A stretch of DNA of 64,000 nucleotides from Batillaria attramentaria (GCA_018292915.2 JACVVK020000038.1:300001-364000); one strand, 5' to 3'; counted from the first letter of the stretch, positions 11,110 through 23,340 are shown. Notes: a model not told the origin generated them from the letters alone. Translations and numbers: made by a program.

Positions 11110-11340
11110 TCCCCACAACCTGCCTATTAGAGCCGTCTCCAGTCACATCTTGTGGCACCCGTCAAGTGGATGTCTCAGCTTTGTGACAACAGTCTCTCCA
11201 TCGCCGGCATACCCGCTCCAGGTATATAGATACATGTACCGACCTAAGTAGGAAAAATCCCGCTTTCCTCGGCCGGGATACGAACCCGGGTCTCCCGGTC
11301 CATGGTCCGAAGTGCTAACCACTACACTACGGGGACTGGT
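11110..11340 (-). mobile_element. SINE family C
   Basis: The minus strand opens GTCCCCGTAGTGTAGTGGTT, then AGCACTTCGGAC (A-box) and GGGTTCGTATCCCGG (B-box), followed by the CCGAGGAAAGCGGGATTTTT body. The copy at 45490-45728 has the same order over about 230 bp. Confidence 0.8.
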
Positions 11341-11789
11341 ATGTAAAAACACTGATTTTGCCGGATGAACACATTACAAACGACGCTTGCCTTTTGCATG
11401 ACAAGCAAACGTTTGCAAGGTTTTCAACGTGTCAGTGTGCGTTCATGAAGTTCTATTTGCCAGCCCTACCCTTTCAAGATTCCTACGTTGTGTTTATCAT
11501 CAGTCAAGGTCACATCACTTCGACGACAAAACAGTAAGATTACGAGGCGGTACCTGTGTCTGGGAAGATAACATGTTGCACATGACCGCGCGCGGCTACT
11601 TCGTGAGCAAACCTGACCTGCCATACCTGCTGTTCACTGTGGTGCGGCGAGAGACTAGTTCTGTTTTTATACTACAGCTTGCATTTCTTGGAAAGATAGA
11701 CACGGGATTTTTTTAACGTGCGCACATGATATATTTGTATGTGCGTGTGTACACAAGGGCGGGACAGACACAGACACAGTAAAAAAAGT

Positions 11790-11915
11790 CGCCTTGTGAT
11801 TTCGGCTCGATTTAGGAAGGGAAAATGCAACCAAGTTCCTGCCAACAGGGATTCGAACCCGTGCAGCAGGATCTGAGGGGGACGTCTTAACCACTGGTGC
11901 AAATCTCGTGAATCG
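11790..11915 (-). mobile_element. tRNA-like SINE segment (other family)
   Basis: Minus strand: GCACCAGTGGTTAAGACGTC (A-box-like), then CACGGGTTCGAATCCCTG (B-box) and GGCAGGAACTTGG. Only one copy is seen here. It lacks the conserved acceptor-stem pairing of a tRNA gene. Confidence 0.5.
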
Positions 11916-12022
11916 CAGTTTAATTACCGACACATACACTGGTGATGTCATGAGTGTTGCTTTTTGGCAGTAGAACGGTTTGTTTTGATTGGCAGTTACA
12001 GGTCATAATGCCATCAGTGATT

Positions 12023-12112
12023 ACAGTGAAATCAGTCCTATCGTCACAGTAATAACGACTAGTCTCTACAGTGAAATCAGTCCTATCGTCACAGTAACAA
12101 CGACTAGTCTCC
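12023..12112. repeat. 45-bp tandem duplication
   Basis: Two nearly identical copies of a unit containing GTGAAATCAGTCCTATCGTC and ACGACTAGTCT, differing mainly at AATAACG versus AACAACG. Confidence 0.9.
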
Positions 12113-13802
12113 CCAGCTCAAAGCGCTACTGTGCCCCCCTCCCCCCTCCCCCCCCCCACACCTCCACCTTCCAACCCCCTACTCTCAGGTTCCAGGGAAA
12201 GTGGTCTTCCGCGAGACGTCCTCATCTTGTGCAGGCCCGGGGATATTTTGATAACCAACGACCAATGTCCCGGAATCTGGTGGCCGCCTTAGGCAGGGCG
12301 TTGCCTTCTGCAGTTGACCGTCTACACAGGTTAGATTGTAGCACCGACAAAGGCAGGTTTGCTTGTCTCTTCTCCGCTCCTGCCCCCCCCCCCCTCCTCC
12401 TCCCACCCCCTACACCTTTCTCCCAGAAAGGCAGAGAGAGAGAGACATGTAATGCAAAGGTTATTTTAGGAAATAAACTTAGAGAGAGGGACCAAGGAGG
12501 TGTTCATCAACATTGCAAAGTACAACACTAAAAGTTTCTAGTTTAGGCGGTATTCAGCAGCCGAACCGGATCTAACCACACATTAACCCCCAAGAAATCC
12601 TTTAAACATCTCAGTAAGTTTTCTTTGTCGTCCTCAACCTCTGTTATCTAACACCTTCATGTCGTTCAGCAGGTGGTGCAGTTAGGAACAAAGTGAATCA
12701 TTCCATGTCACGCGCATGAATTAAAATGCAAACGTATACTTACCAACCTGCGATGCGTGCTTTTCAACACGCGCGGAAAATGGGCAGTGTGGATGTGTAG
12801 TCAGTTGAATGGAATATACTACACTTTACAGGCTGTGCACAAAATCCTCCGCTCTTAATACGGACACGGAATCCCTGGTTGAGCTGTCTTGTGTGGGAGG
12901 AGTGTCTGTATAATGTCGCCCATTCACTGACAACGCAAAGACGCTACGGGCCTTACACTATTAACTGCCCTGCCTCTCTCTGTCCGCGCTGTCGACGCGA
13001 AGTAAGACCAGGTACATGCCTACATGTTATCGTATGCACCCCAAGTCTCTTCCTTCTTCGCGATCTCGCCCACCCGTTCCCCGGCCTTCCTCCCCCTGTC
13101 CTCCCTCACACCCCACTCCCCCACCACCCCTCACCTCTCTCTCTTACTCACTTTGGTGTATGCACTTGGCCTACTTCTTGGTATATATATATATATATAT
13201 ATATAGTGGCCACGTGACATGTTGGGTATGTTTGCGTCCACCCCTGTTTGACATGTCGGTAGTAGGTAAGGGTCTTGTCACACATACAGCCAACATAAAA
13301 ATATGCCGAAGTGTTCACTTACATTTGCTTGTCGAGTAATACAGAGAGCCTTGTTGTTGTTTGTTTGTTTGCTTGTTTTGTTTGGGGTTTTTAGGGGGCG
13401 GGGGGGGGGGGGTGTTTGTTCGGATCTTGGTGTTGAATTCCCGACTTAGCTGATACCGCATACTCATAAATCACCTCAGGTCACCTCGTGCCTACAAAAG
13501 ATCGACTCGACATATTGTGAGCGAACCAAAAACGGCCTCAAGTTTCGTAGACTACAATCGAACTACAGCTCTTAATGCGATACAATATTGTTACACTTTG
13601 TGCGGGCGGTCGAACATTCAAAGTCTACAACTGTTGTCACACTGCTAGGGCGTTCAGTGTGGTCGCCGCGTCATCGAGTACGCTTCTGTTGGCTCAGTGC
13701 CAGCATTACAGACGCTGTCATTGTCCAGGTGTCTAAGTGGTGTGATGATAGATACCACGAAAACAGCTCAGGACGATCTGTGAGCATAAAAATAATAATA
13801 AA

Positions 13803-14048
13803 CTAATAATAATAATAATAATGAGTATTGTATAGGCGCTTTACCCAATTTCATGAATCGGCTCAAAGCGCCGCGAACTGAACCCAACACGCACGCTCAT
13901 GTGAATCACACGCATTCTCTCACACACTGGACATAAACACATTACAATCACGTGGTGCGAAGGGTCAGCTATTCTATTTAAATTTCGGAATTTAGAATTG
14001 CATTTCTTTTTAAAATTTGGTGGGCTGAACATTTCTAAAGCAGACGGT
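13803..14048 (-). mobile_element. SINE family B, 5'-truncated
   Basis: Starts with the (ATT)n tail on the minus strand, followed by TATAGGCGCTTTACCCAATT and the family B body up to the AATTTGGTGGGCTGAAC block. The tRNA-like head is missing. Confidence 0.8.
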
Positions 14049-14358
14049 AGCATTAGCCGCTTGAAGTTAGCTTCTGCGTTTCCACCGGCCTTTCCTGCTT
14101 GGAGTTCCAATTATTTCTTACAGGCCTTCAGAGGGCGATTACGCGACAGTCTGATAACACAGGTCTGTGTCTTTAGCCACGAGTACATGCAGTATTTCTC
14201 GGTAAACAATGACTGTCACACTACCTAGTGTATTGTACCTACAGAGTACATGTACAGGCCACAAGTCTGATACCGTTCACCGACGTATGTGAAAACTGCG
14301 CGCACAAACAAGCATAGACTACTTTCAAATTTTGTTTTAAAGAAGCCACAAGATCAAG

Positions 14359-14361
<3 letters not shown>

Positions 14362-14449
<88 letters not shown>

Positions 14450-14481
14450 AACACTTTACGTAGAAAAGAAAACGTCCTGGG

Positions 14482-14553
<72 letters not shown>
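14362..14553. repeat. Opposed (TG)n-(GA)n and (CA)n microsatellites
   Basis: About 36 TG units and a GA tract run to 14449. After about 35 bp a (CA)n array of about 35 units occupies roughly 14483-14553. TG and CA runs on one strand are complementary and could pair as a long hairpin. Confidence 0.95.
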
Positions 14554-14555
<2 letters not shown>

Positions 14556-14599
14556 TTACTATAAATATCCGCGCCATTAATACACAGATCAGTTGGTTT

Positions 14600-15170
14600 T
14601 GTTGTTTTTTTTAAATCTACTGCACTATGGTTTATCTCCATTTTTTGTATGATAAGATACATCAAGTTGTTACTCACGAACACAAAGCGATAATATGCCT
14701 CTCAACCGTTAGCAAGTTCAAACACAGGCTGACACAAGTCGTCTGCTGATACTGTTTTTAAACGAGCGCACGCGACTATATGCGTCTCTATACCACTAAT
14801 AGCATATTCGTAGAGAAAGCTATCACTTTGAAAAAGACGAAATATTCAGGTCAAATTCAGGGGGGGGGGGGGGGGAATGGGAAGCCTGACGCTATAGTCA
14901 GGGTTTAGTCGGGAAAACGGAAAACTCACATGTGGCATTATTATTATTATTATTATTAAAACATAACTAGCTCTTTGGGTGTGAAACATATTCTGTGATC
15001 CAGGGAGCCTGTGTGCGTTCCGTTTATTTATGTACTCCTGTCTTCGGAATTTACGCCGCGTATACATTCGTAACATGGATCTCAGTCTTATACATTTTGA
15101 GCAATTCCTGTTGGAAAAAAAAACAAACAAACAAACAACTGGTTAAACTTACAGTAAGCTGTATAAATAG
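14600..15170. other. AT-rich stretch, nothing recognised
   Basis: Contains a poly(G) run near 14861-14874 and an ATT run near 14938-14957. No coding exon, tRNA-like block or duplication was seen. Confidence 0.5.
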
Positions 15171-15173
15171 AAC

Positions 15174-15401
15174 GAAAACCAGTCATTCCGTCTGTGAATC
15201 AGTCTCGGGCAAACGCTGATACTGGGTGCAGAATAGTCAGGGTTGGAGTGAAAACCAGTCATTCCGTCTGTGAATCAGTCTCGGGCAAACGCTGATACTG
15301 GGTGCAGAATAGTCGGGGTTGGAGTGAAAACCAGTCATTCCGTCTGTGAATCAGTCTCGGGCAAACGCTGATACTGGGTGCAGAATAGTCGGGGTTGGAG
15401 T
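15174..15401. repeat. 76-bp minisatellite, 3 copies
   Basis: Copies start at 15174, 15250 and 15326. Each opens GAAAACCAGTCATTCCGTCT and closes with a GGGTTGGAGT block. The copies differ at only one or two positions (GTCAGGG versus GTCGGGG). Confidence 0.95.
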
Positions 15402-15993
15402 GTGTGTGTTTGGAGTGGTGGAGTTGGGGGAGGGGGGAGGGAGAGGAGAAGGCAGCGGGTGGGTTTTGCTAGCATGGTATAACCGCCACTGAGCTAGAGT
15501 GGCAGGCATCAGTACAAAGGTGAGAGAGTCCAATTCGGTTACTGAAAAACGACACTCGGGCTCGACTGACTGCCAAAGTAAACAGCGATAAGAAAGAATT
15601 AAAGTCTCTAAATATACAAACACCGACAGGAATGTCAAATTAAACAGAACTTCAAGGTCACACAACCAGGAAGGTGAACGCCGTCCAACCAATCAGAGAG
15701 CTGGTCACATATCAGGCGTGCGCAGTGGACCCTCTAAATCAAACACTGAAACGTACGACGGTTTGAAGCTGGTGTCAGTCGCGCGTTGGAGTTTACAGAC
15801 TAGTGCGGATGTGGGGGAAACAGCAGCGGCGGATTCAGATCCTGTTCAGAAAAACTACAGCCAGGGTCTGACTTTAGGGGTGCCACAATATTGTTTTGTT
15901 TTGTTTTGTTTTGTTTTAGGGATGGGGAGTTTGGGGCGGGGTGGGCGATGGTGGGGTGCTGTTGTTGCCGCTGTTGCTTTACCTGTTGTTAGT

Positions 15994-16013
15994 TCTCGCG
16001 TGTGTGTGTGTGT

Positions 16014-16066
<53 letters not shown>
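15994..16066. repeat. (TG)n microsatellite with TGCG interruptions
   Basis: TG run with two GCG interruptions near its left end, inside G-rich non-coding sequence. Confidence 0.95.
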
Positions 16067-16069
<3 letters not shown>

Positions 16070-16824
16070 GGAGGGGGAGGCCGGGGTGGAATGAGGTGTT
16101 TAAAGTTTTTTTATGATAATTATTGATACATCTGTTTTCGAATTTGAGCCTTTACAAAATGTTTTTCTAACGAATTTTGAGAATTTCTGCAAGATGGTAG
16201 TTGTCTCCCTTCGAGCAGACAGCGAGACGAACGAACGAACAATGGATCACCACACCTCCGGGAACCATAAAACTGGACGGAAAACCATTTACAAGACAGA
16301 AGGGCGGCACTTTAAATTTATTTTCAAAATAAGGGGTAAATAACACCACGGGATTTTCATCACAGAACCCTCTGCCTTGTTTCCAAGATCCGCTGAACAA
16401 CATTCTGGGCAGAACAAAAAAACAGTTAGTTGAGTCATGCAAATCACGCTCACAGGCCAGAGTGCAGCCGCAAAAAAAAAAACAAAAAACAAACGCAGTA
16501 CTGAAAACAGCAAATCGTGTTGCAGGTGAAGGTGTTAATTGGCTGGGATTCAGGGGACTGTTAGACAAACATTGTAGTCATTGCACACACGGAGAGAACA
16601 AAGCTTTGAACTGCAGCATCCTAGAATTTACACGAACAAGGCTGAAGTACTTGAGTTAGAACTCTTCAAAGGACAGACTCAGTGTAGGGAAGAGATTTCT
16701 TATCACAGACGGTGTGTTTGTTTAAATGGTCTCAGTATCGTCTTCGGGTCAATGGGAACACGTACGGATCTTGAGTGCGCACGCTCTTTCAAGTTACCGT
16801 CATCTGGAGGATGGGATGCGTGGG

Positions 16825-16991
16825 GTTTGGGGAGTTTTAACGTCCTTTTCCACCACACACGGGTGATGTCATAGACGGGGCAACGTGGGTAAAGCCAGCA
16901 CAAAGATCTGGCTTCCGGTCGGGGATTCGAACTCACGACCCGAGCATTGAAAGTCCAACACCATTCTAGCATCCGGCTGTCCTGGCTCCCC
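16825..16991 (-). mobile_element. SINE family A
   Basis: Minus-strand copy: GGGGGAGCCAGGACAGCCGG, then ATGCTCGGGTCGTGAGTTCG and AATCCCCGACCGGAAGCC. The tail reads GGTGGAAAAGGACGTTAAAA. Some decay in the A-box region. Confidence 0.8.
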
Positions 16992-17554
16992 CGTCATCTG
17001 GAAGTAGGGCCTAAACGTCACGGGTTTGATAAAAGACATAGACCCCTATCCCAGGTGATCTCACACTTGACTATACGCCAAGCATGCATGGAGCGACTTA
17101 ATTTTCTGCAACCCCTTTTTCCCGACAACCATCACAGTCAGCACAGCTAATCAGCTAGGTAGTGTAGTTTAGGTCAGCCAACTTCCCGCGCCCTTGGTAA
17201 ACACACGAGAAGAAAGTAAAAGTACTGTCCAATGGGAGGCAACTGCCCGGTCAGGGGAATTCCCGAGATGTTGCCAGTTTCACAAGGAGAAACAGGTCAC
17301 CCGCTCTAGAAGTCAGGGGACACAAACCGAAGCACGCATTTGTAAAGGGACATAATCAGTCTTTTTTTCTTTTCTTTTTTCTTTTTTTTAATTTGGGGAG
17401 GGGGGTGGGGGCTTGGAAATTTGGGCTGCTTGCGGAAGCGCGTCGCCGCTGTGCAGTGCCACCCGACCTAAATAATGTTGCTGGGGGAGGAAAGTCGGAG
17501 AACCCGCAACTGAATGAAACCCCTAAGCAGCCCGGTAGTCGGGAAAAACTGGTA

Positions 17555-17690
17555 TCATATATGACAGTTCGACCTGGGCTCGAACCCACGATTTGCCGGA
17601 ACACTGTTGACGGCCGTTCAGTTGCTCACCTGCATGCTGAGTCGAACGCGCTACCTGTTAGACCACCTGTCACCCGCAGGCCATACACGA
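17555..17690 (-). mobile_element. tRNA-like SINE segment
   Basis: On the minus strand, GGTCTAACAGGTAGCGCGTT resembles an A-box and GTGGGTTCGAGCCCAGG a B-box, but the spacing between them is far too long for a tRNA gene. Probably a diverged retroposon head. Confidence 0.45.
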
Positions 17691-17749
17691 CTCAATGTCA
17701 CACGTGTCATCGAGAAATACAACAAATATGTATCGTCGACTCCATGGCA

Positions 17750-17832
17750 CACCACCACCACCACCACCACCACCACCACCACCACAACAACAACAACAAC
17801 AACAATAACAACAACTATTATTATTATTACAA
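17750..17832. repeat. (CCA)n/(CAA)n/(TTA)n trinucleotide repeats
   Basis: Adjacent CCA, CAA and TTA triplet runs. The open frames through them (poly-His, poly-Thr, poly-Val) are repeat artefacts. Confidence 0.95.
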
Positions 17833-18028
17833 CAACAGCCACAGCTCATCTTAGCAAAATGTGACTTTTCTTTTCCAATAGTCTAAAATTAGTCGGTAAC
17901 AAAATCTCTGTACAAATTCAGAGTGATTGTTTATTGGTGTCCGAAATGGACAAAAAAAACCCAAAAAAACTGTTTAACGTTCACTGGCATAGTTTGTTAT
18001 TTTAATGAAGTAATTCCTTGACATAAGT

Positions 18029-18322
18029 GTTCCGTGAGTTACAATGTGAGTTCCGTGAGTTACAATGTGAGTTCCGTGAGTTACAATGTGAGTTCCGTGA
18101 GTTACAATGTGAGTTCCGTGAGTTACAATGTGAGTTCCGTGAGTTACAATGTGAGTTCCGTGAGTTACAATGTGAGTTCCGTGAGTTACAATGTGAGTTC
18201 CGTGAGTTACAATGTGAGTTCCGTGAGTTACAATGTGAGTTCCGTGAGTTACAATGTGAGTTCCGTGAGTTACAATGTGAGTTCCGTGAGTTACAATGTG
18301 AGTTCCGTGAGTTACAATGTGA
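18029..18322. repeat. 21-bp minisatellite, 14 perfect copies
   Basis: Unit begins GTTCCGTGAGTTACAATGTG and is repeated 14 times with no visible sequence difference. Because 21 is divisible by three, three reading frames stay open across the array; this does not indicate coding. Confidence 0.98.
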
Positions 18323-18381
18323 GTTTCTTCAATACATAACAACAGAAGACCATTATTGAATTGCTGAAGAGAAAAAAAAAA

Positions 18382-18556
18382 GATGGGTGGGTGTTTTAGG
18401 GTTTAACGTCCTTTTCCACCAAGTAAGGGTGTGTCAAAGACGAGGCAACTAGAAAGAAAAAAAACAAGCAGAAATATTTGGCCCCAGTCGGGATTTGAAC
18501 TCATGACCCGAGTAAGTCCAACGCTGTGCCGTTCGGCTACCAACTAATCAAGGCTC
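18382..18556 (-). mobile_element. SINE family A
   Basis: Minus-strand copy running from GGAGCCTTGATTAGTTGGTA (head) through GGGTCATGAGTTCAAATCCC to GGTGGAAAAGGACGTTAAAC and the CCCAC-type tail. It has an A-rich interruption in the middle. Confidence 0.8.
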
Positions 18557-18866
18557 CAGAGAAAAAAAAGATAAAAAAAAGAGAGCAAAATTCGACTTGG
18601 GTGTTTGAAAATCACATTATCCAACCTTCGTGTTTTCATAAAAGGAACTTTCTTGCTCTGTTCTTCCGAGAAATGTTCAGAGCTATGACTACGATTAAAG
18701 TCTTTGTGTGTTCTTGAATCCCCCCCCCCCCCCCCCCCCCCGCAACACCTAACCCCACCCTTTGCGTACCAGTTTGCCCCCACACAACTGGAGATATATC
18801 TACGTGGTCTGGCGTGGCTTTGTTCAGTGGTACGTAAAGATTATAAACGTGCATCAGGAGAGAGGG

Positions 18867-18868
<2 letters not shown>

Positions 18869-18955
<87 letters not shown>

Positions 18956-18958
18956 ACA
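18869..18958. repeat. (CA)n microsatellite
   Basis: About 44 CA units. A C21 run lies about 150 bp to the left at 18721-18741. Confidence 0.95.
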
Positions 18959-19049
18959 GGACCATGCGATGGGCTTGGGTGTTTGTTCGGGACATACCCG
19001 GGTTGGCAAAACAGTTCCCGGATATATTTGCGTCCAACACTGGAGTGAG

Positions 19050-19695
19050 TTTTGTGCGGATACTGATATCCTATATCCTATATCCTAGAACGCCATACGT
19101 GTTTACAGTGGCTGACAGTATTTTTCTCTGAATGAGTGTGTCAAGAAAAGTAAGCTATCGGACAATGATTTCCGTTTGTGAAACATTTCATCCGGCACGA
19201 ATTGCACAGTGTGACTTGTTCGGTAAACAAATGCAGTGTCGTGTTCAAGGTAGTGTCTCACTGAGTGTGTATATATTACCCGTATGTAAATAAGCATTCA
19301 TTTTAAATTGCACCTTGAGCTAACATGATTACATAGTTTGTGGGTGGAGACCATGGAGGGTTCGGTAGATGGGGCAGTTTTGCTTATGCATGATGACGGG
19401 AAGGAGCGTGATACATCAGATAAGAGGGTGCCTCTGTTTTTTGTTTTTTTTTATTTCCCATTAGTCCGTACAAGTCATGCACTTACCTAGCACGGAGACG
19501 AGTGCAGTAAAAACAAAAACTTTTTTTAAAAAGAAAGTGTCATTCGCCAGTTCATTCCTTGGACCCTGAACACACCCAGCTGCTTCACACTAACGCGCTG
19601 GTACGTGCCACCATCAACATGCTCAGTTTGGGGCAGCGTACATTGGCCTAATCACTAGTCTATCTACGGACTGAGTCCGCTACTGCTGTTGCCAG
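19050..19695. other. Unassigned DNA between microsatellites
   Basis: No gene, SINE or duplication recognised. A short ATG frame near 19351 shows no family similarity and is interrupted within about 50 codons. Confidence 0.45.
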
Positions 19696-19726
19696 CGCGC
19701 GCGCGCGCACACACACACACACACCA

Positions 19727-19817
<91 letters not shown>
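19696..19817. repeat. Compound (GC)n/(CA)n/(CACG)n microsatellite
   Basis: Alternating purine-pyrimidine tract of about 120 bp: GC steps, a CA run, ACGC tetranucleotides, then a longer CA run. Such sequence can adopt Z-DNA. Confidence 0.95.
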
Positions 19818-19819
<2 letters not shown>

Positions 19820-20138
19820 ACTGCAAACACGATCACGATGATGTCAGGCCATTCACAGTTCAGCCGTCTCCCGTAACGGCTGCAGTGAAGTTTTGGTATT
19901 GGAATCATGGTTTAGAATAGATTTTAACACTGATCAGAGACACATTACAAACCCACAGTAATAAGCGATTTTGAGCGATTAAAAAGGGTTCACCGTCGCT
20001 GTCAAATGCCAGTGAGGTGCGGTTTACGTAAAAAAAAATATGAGAGCTACCACTTCAAGTTGCCAACTTTACTGAATCCGCTGTTCAGAGTCCGTATTCA
20101 TGCTACCCACCAGAGGCAAAATATGCAGCGATTTCACG

Positions 20139-20142
20139 CACG

Positions 20143-20218
<76 letters not shown>
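20139..20218. repeat. (CACG)n/(CA)n microsatellite
   Basis: Three CACG units followed by about 34 CA units. Confidence 0.95.
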
Positions 20219-20221
<3 letters not shown>

Positions 20222-20572
20222 CGCTTCACGTGACTGTAACTCTATTTGCTGAAGAGGCATGCGGACTGCGTAATAGCCTACACATCATGCAACACTGAGG
20301 CATTAACAGGTTTACGAATTTCGTCAACGTGTCCTTTTCACAGTGAAGCGGACGGCGGAAAGGTTGGGACAACTCACGAGTGTATTCTGTGGCTTTCGGT
20401 AATTAAAAAACAAATACTGGGGTATTCTTATCCAGGTGCCCTAGGCTACATAGTATACGTGAAACAGTCTCCAGAACTAGCGTAGCAACCCTGGCGGTTG
20501 TTTGCACGTGACACTTCACGCTGTGTTCAACTTTCAACTTGAGCTTCAAGTGCCACATAGTTATCAAGACTG

Positions 20573-20735
20573 GGAGCCGGGCTGGCCGAATGGAAGAGCG
20601 CTGGACTTTCAATGCTCGGGTCGTGACTTCGAATCCCGGCCGGGGCCAAATATTTGTGTTGGCCTTTTTCTCGTTGCCCCGTCTTTGATATCATCCTTAC
20701 GTGGTGGAAATGGACGTTAAACTCAACACCCACCC
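20573..20735 (+). mobile_element. SINE family A
   Basis: Near full-length: GGGAGCCGGGCTGGCCGAAT, then AATGCTCGGGTCGTGACTTC, the CCCCGTCTTTGATATCATCC core, and GTGGTGGAAATGGACGTTAA with a CACCC tail. Confidence 0.88.
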
Positions 20736-21024
20736 GCCCTCATTCCGACCGCTGGAATGGGCTTGACTATGAAAGCTGTAACTGTTTGGTACAGTTCGCC
20801 CCATTGTGCTATTTGCGCCTGTTGTAAACGCACTGCGACCGTCTACACAACATAGCGATTACACCATTACCACAAGGTAACCCTAAACCTAAATCTAAAC
20901 CTAAACCGATCTAAGCAGGCGAACTCTACTAACTGAGCGTGGCTGTGTTGGTATGGTTAGCCAGATACGACCCAAGGGTGCCAACTATACTGACTGAGCC
21001 TGTAACTGTTGGCCTTGCAACTTG

Positions 21025-21101
21025 GGGAGCCGGGATAGCCGAATGGTAGAAGGTTGGATTCTCAGTGCTCAGGTCGTGAGTTCGAATCCCGTCCGGAGCT
21101 C
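21025..21101 (+). mobile_element. SINE family A, head only
   Basis: GGGGAGCCGGGATAGCCGAA through GTGAGTTCGAATCCCGTCC, then replaced by other sequence and a C-rich tract. 3'-truncated or rearranged. Confidence 0.8.
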
Positions 21102-21447
21102 CCAAACTCCCAACCCCCCCCCCCCCCCCCCGCCCCCCTCCGCACCCTGCAACTTGCAGGTAGACCTCGAGGGAAGCAACGTGACCGGCTGGAGAAGGGC
21201 GATGCGCAATATAAATGTGTAGTTTGGTTTCGTGAGGATGCGCTGCACCTCTGTAATTGTCCGCCCTCCAAACAGTCCTCTTATTTATCACTCCATCAGT
21301 CCGTTATCGTAAGGCAGATTACGGTTTGCTGCAAACTGTGTCAAATCTTTGCATTCAATGTCGAGAACTGGAGAATCTTCTCTGGTATATTGTGCCAACT
21401 GAACTGACGACTTTTGCTATGTCCCTGAGCAGACATTTCTGTTTCAG

Positions 21448-21678
21448 AAAATTAATATTCAGTTCACAAAATTTGAAAATAAATTCGATTCTGAATTTCG
21501 AAACTTAAATAGCTTAGCTGACCCTTCGCACCACGTGATTGTGATGTGTTAACGTTCAGTGTGTAAGAGAATGCGTGTGATTCACTGGAGCATGCGTGTG
21601 AGCCAGGTCAAGAAATTGAGTAAAGCGTCTACACAATACACAATTATCATCATCATCATCATCATTATTATTATTACA
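21448..21678 (+). mobile_element. SINE family B, 5'-truncated
   Basis: Body from the AAAATTTGAAAATAAATTCG block through GCACCACGTGATTGTGATGT, the TTGAGTAAAGCGTCTACACA end, and an (ATC/ATT)n tail. Lacks the tRNA-like head. Confidence 0.75.
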
Positions 21679-21931
21679 CGCATGAACAGCTTCATATCCG
21701 TGTGAACTATGATCGGATAATATGTCCTGAATGACCGACAAAACGTAAAACAAGAAGAAAACGACGCAAAAACGATAGCACAGTAGTCCGCCTACCTATG
21801 ATCTATGACGTATGCACGACGTAGATATGCAAGCGTGTTCCTCTTTTCTTTTCCTATTTCAAAGTCAGACAGTAAAACGTATTGGGGGAGGGGTGGGAGT
21901 TGGGGCATACTGAGATCCTGAAAATCAATTC

Positions 21932-21933
<2 letters not shown>

Positions 21934-22005
<72 letters not shown>

Positions 22006-22008
22006 TTC
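21934..22008. repeat. (CT)n microsatellite
   Basis: Long CT run with a few CC interruptions. Confidence 0.95.
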
Positions 22009-22329
22009 CTAAAGTGCACACATGTATAAATTTTGTGTTTTTGCTGTTGCAAAATCTTGGTCAATGGCAAAGCTCCTAGGACATCGAAAGTGTTTGCCTT
22101 CTACCGAGTCATAAATTAGAAAAATCTGTAATGCTTCCACTACATGGACGTTTGGGGCTATAGCGTGTGTACGATGTAAGAGTTGTGGAAACTCACGCAC
22201 GCCAGGCGAGATTTATGCATGCTGAGAGGAGAGTGCTCAATAAGTTCTGTGTTGCACTTGAGAAACTTGGAAACATGTTTGGTGTTTGCTCTCAGTGTTT
22301 GGCGGGCAGATAACCGAGTTGTGCGATTT

Positions 22330-22570
22330 GAGTGGGTGGGTGGGTGTTTAGGGGTTTAACGTCCTTTTCCACCACATAGAGCATCTCATTAGAGATGGAT
22401 ACGTGCGCCAAGGAGAAGTCTACCATCCCATACCATACCATACATAGGGTGATATCAAAGACGGGGCAACGATGAAAAAGCCAGCACAATATTTGGCCCC
22501 AGCCGAGATCGAACTCACACCCCGAGCATTAGAAGTCCAACGCTCTACCATTCGACCACCCCGGCTCCCC
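22330..22570 (-). mobile_element. SINE family A with about 65-bp internal insertion and 12-bp target duplication
   Basis: Minus-strand copy. TGTGCGATTTGA stands immediately outside both ends, a clean target site duplication. Family A sequence is interrupted at about 22380-22445 by unrelated sequence carrying CCATACCATACCATA. Confidence 0.88.
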
Positions 22571-22702
22571 TGTGCGATTTGAATGGACGCTTGTTCTCAC
22601 AATAGAAAATAAACTGCTAAATTCTTGTTGTTATCATGGTTATGTTATTTTTATGTCTTGTTATGGTCGGCACCGTATACCCCCCCCCCCACACCCCCCT
22701 CC

Positions 22703-22708
<6 letters not shown>

Positions 22709-22780
<72 letters not shown>
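22709..22780. repeat. (CA)n microsatellite
   Basis: GC-rich start then about 33 CA units. Confidence 0.95.
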
Positions 22781-22783
<3 letters not shown>

Positions 22784-23130
22784 TTTAACGGTTAAAACCT
22801 GTAAGTAACGGAAACAGCATGAGCCAACGTCTGTCCAGCACTGTGACACTTTGACCTGTGACGTGTTTTGGGTGACCTCTGGTGACCTGTGACGTTTTTG
22901 AGATGACCCCTGCATACCGTCACGACCACGAGCGTTCATGACAGTAACCTCACAGGTTCACGCCATCGGCTGTGGCAGCACTTTACAACATGTAACCTTC
23001 CTGTTACTAGGACCAGAGGGAGGGACACCAACAGACGTGTGAATATCAAGACGGCTCTTTTGGCATGTTAGTAATTACATTCGCGTTCAGTGACAGTATC
23101 AGTATGTCCAAATCATCCGAACAGACTTTT

Positions 23131-23134
<4 letters not shown>

Positions 23135-23184
<50 letters not shown>

Positions 23185-23216
23185 CGGTGTGTGTGTGTGT
23201 GTGCGAGAGACGGTGT

Positions 23217-23290
<74 letters not shown>

Positions 23291-23292
23291 CG

Positions 23293-23324
<32 letters not shown>

Positions 23325-23340
23325 CGGTGTGTGTGAGACG

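Larger units (their letters stand above)
9270..13800. other. Repeat-rich stretch without recognised genes
   Basis: Contains a GACTGACT/GGCTGACT-type degenerate tetranucleotide array (about 9280-9480), GA-rich tracts (9640-9830), three tRNA-like SINE segments (10741-11910), a 45-bp duplication (12023-12112), poly(C) tracts and a TA run near 13180-13203. Frames at 10231-10608 and 11429-11716 are open but show no family signature and are left unannotated. An untranslated exon or promoter of the UNC93-like gene could lie here, but nothing identifies it. Confidence 0.5.

Noticed and set aside
11429..11716. 95-codon plus-strand open frame as a gene
   Set aside because: No family signature and surrounded by SINE fragments. 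It cannot be supported from sequence alone.
17393..17864. 153-codon frame with poly-His and poly-Asn
   Set aside because: It crosses a diverged tRNA-like segment and CCA/CAA/TTA triplet repeats; no conserved domain.
18027..18359. Long repetitive frames across the 21-bp array (three frames open)
   Set aside because: A 21-bp unit without stop codons leaves frames open by arithmetic; there is no splice context or family similarity.
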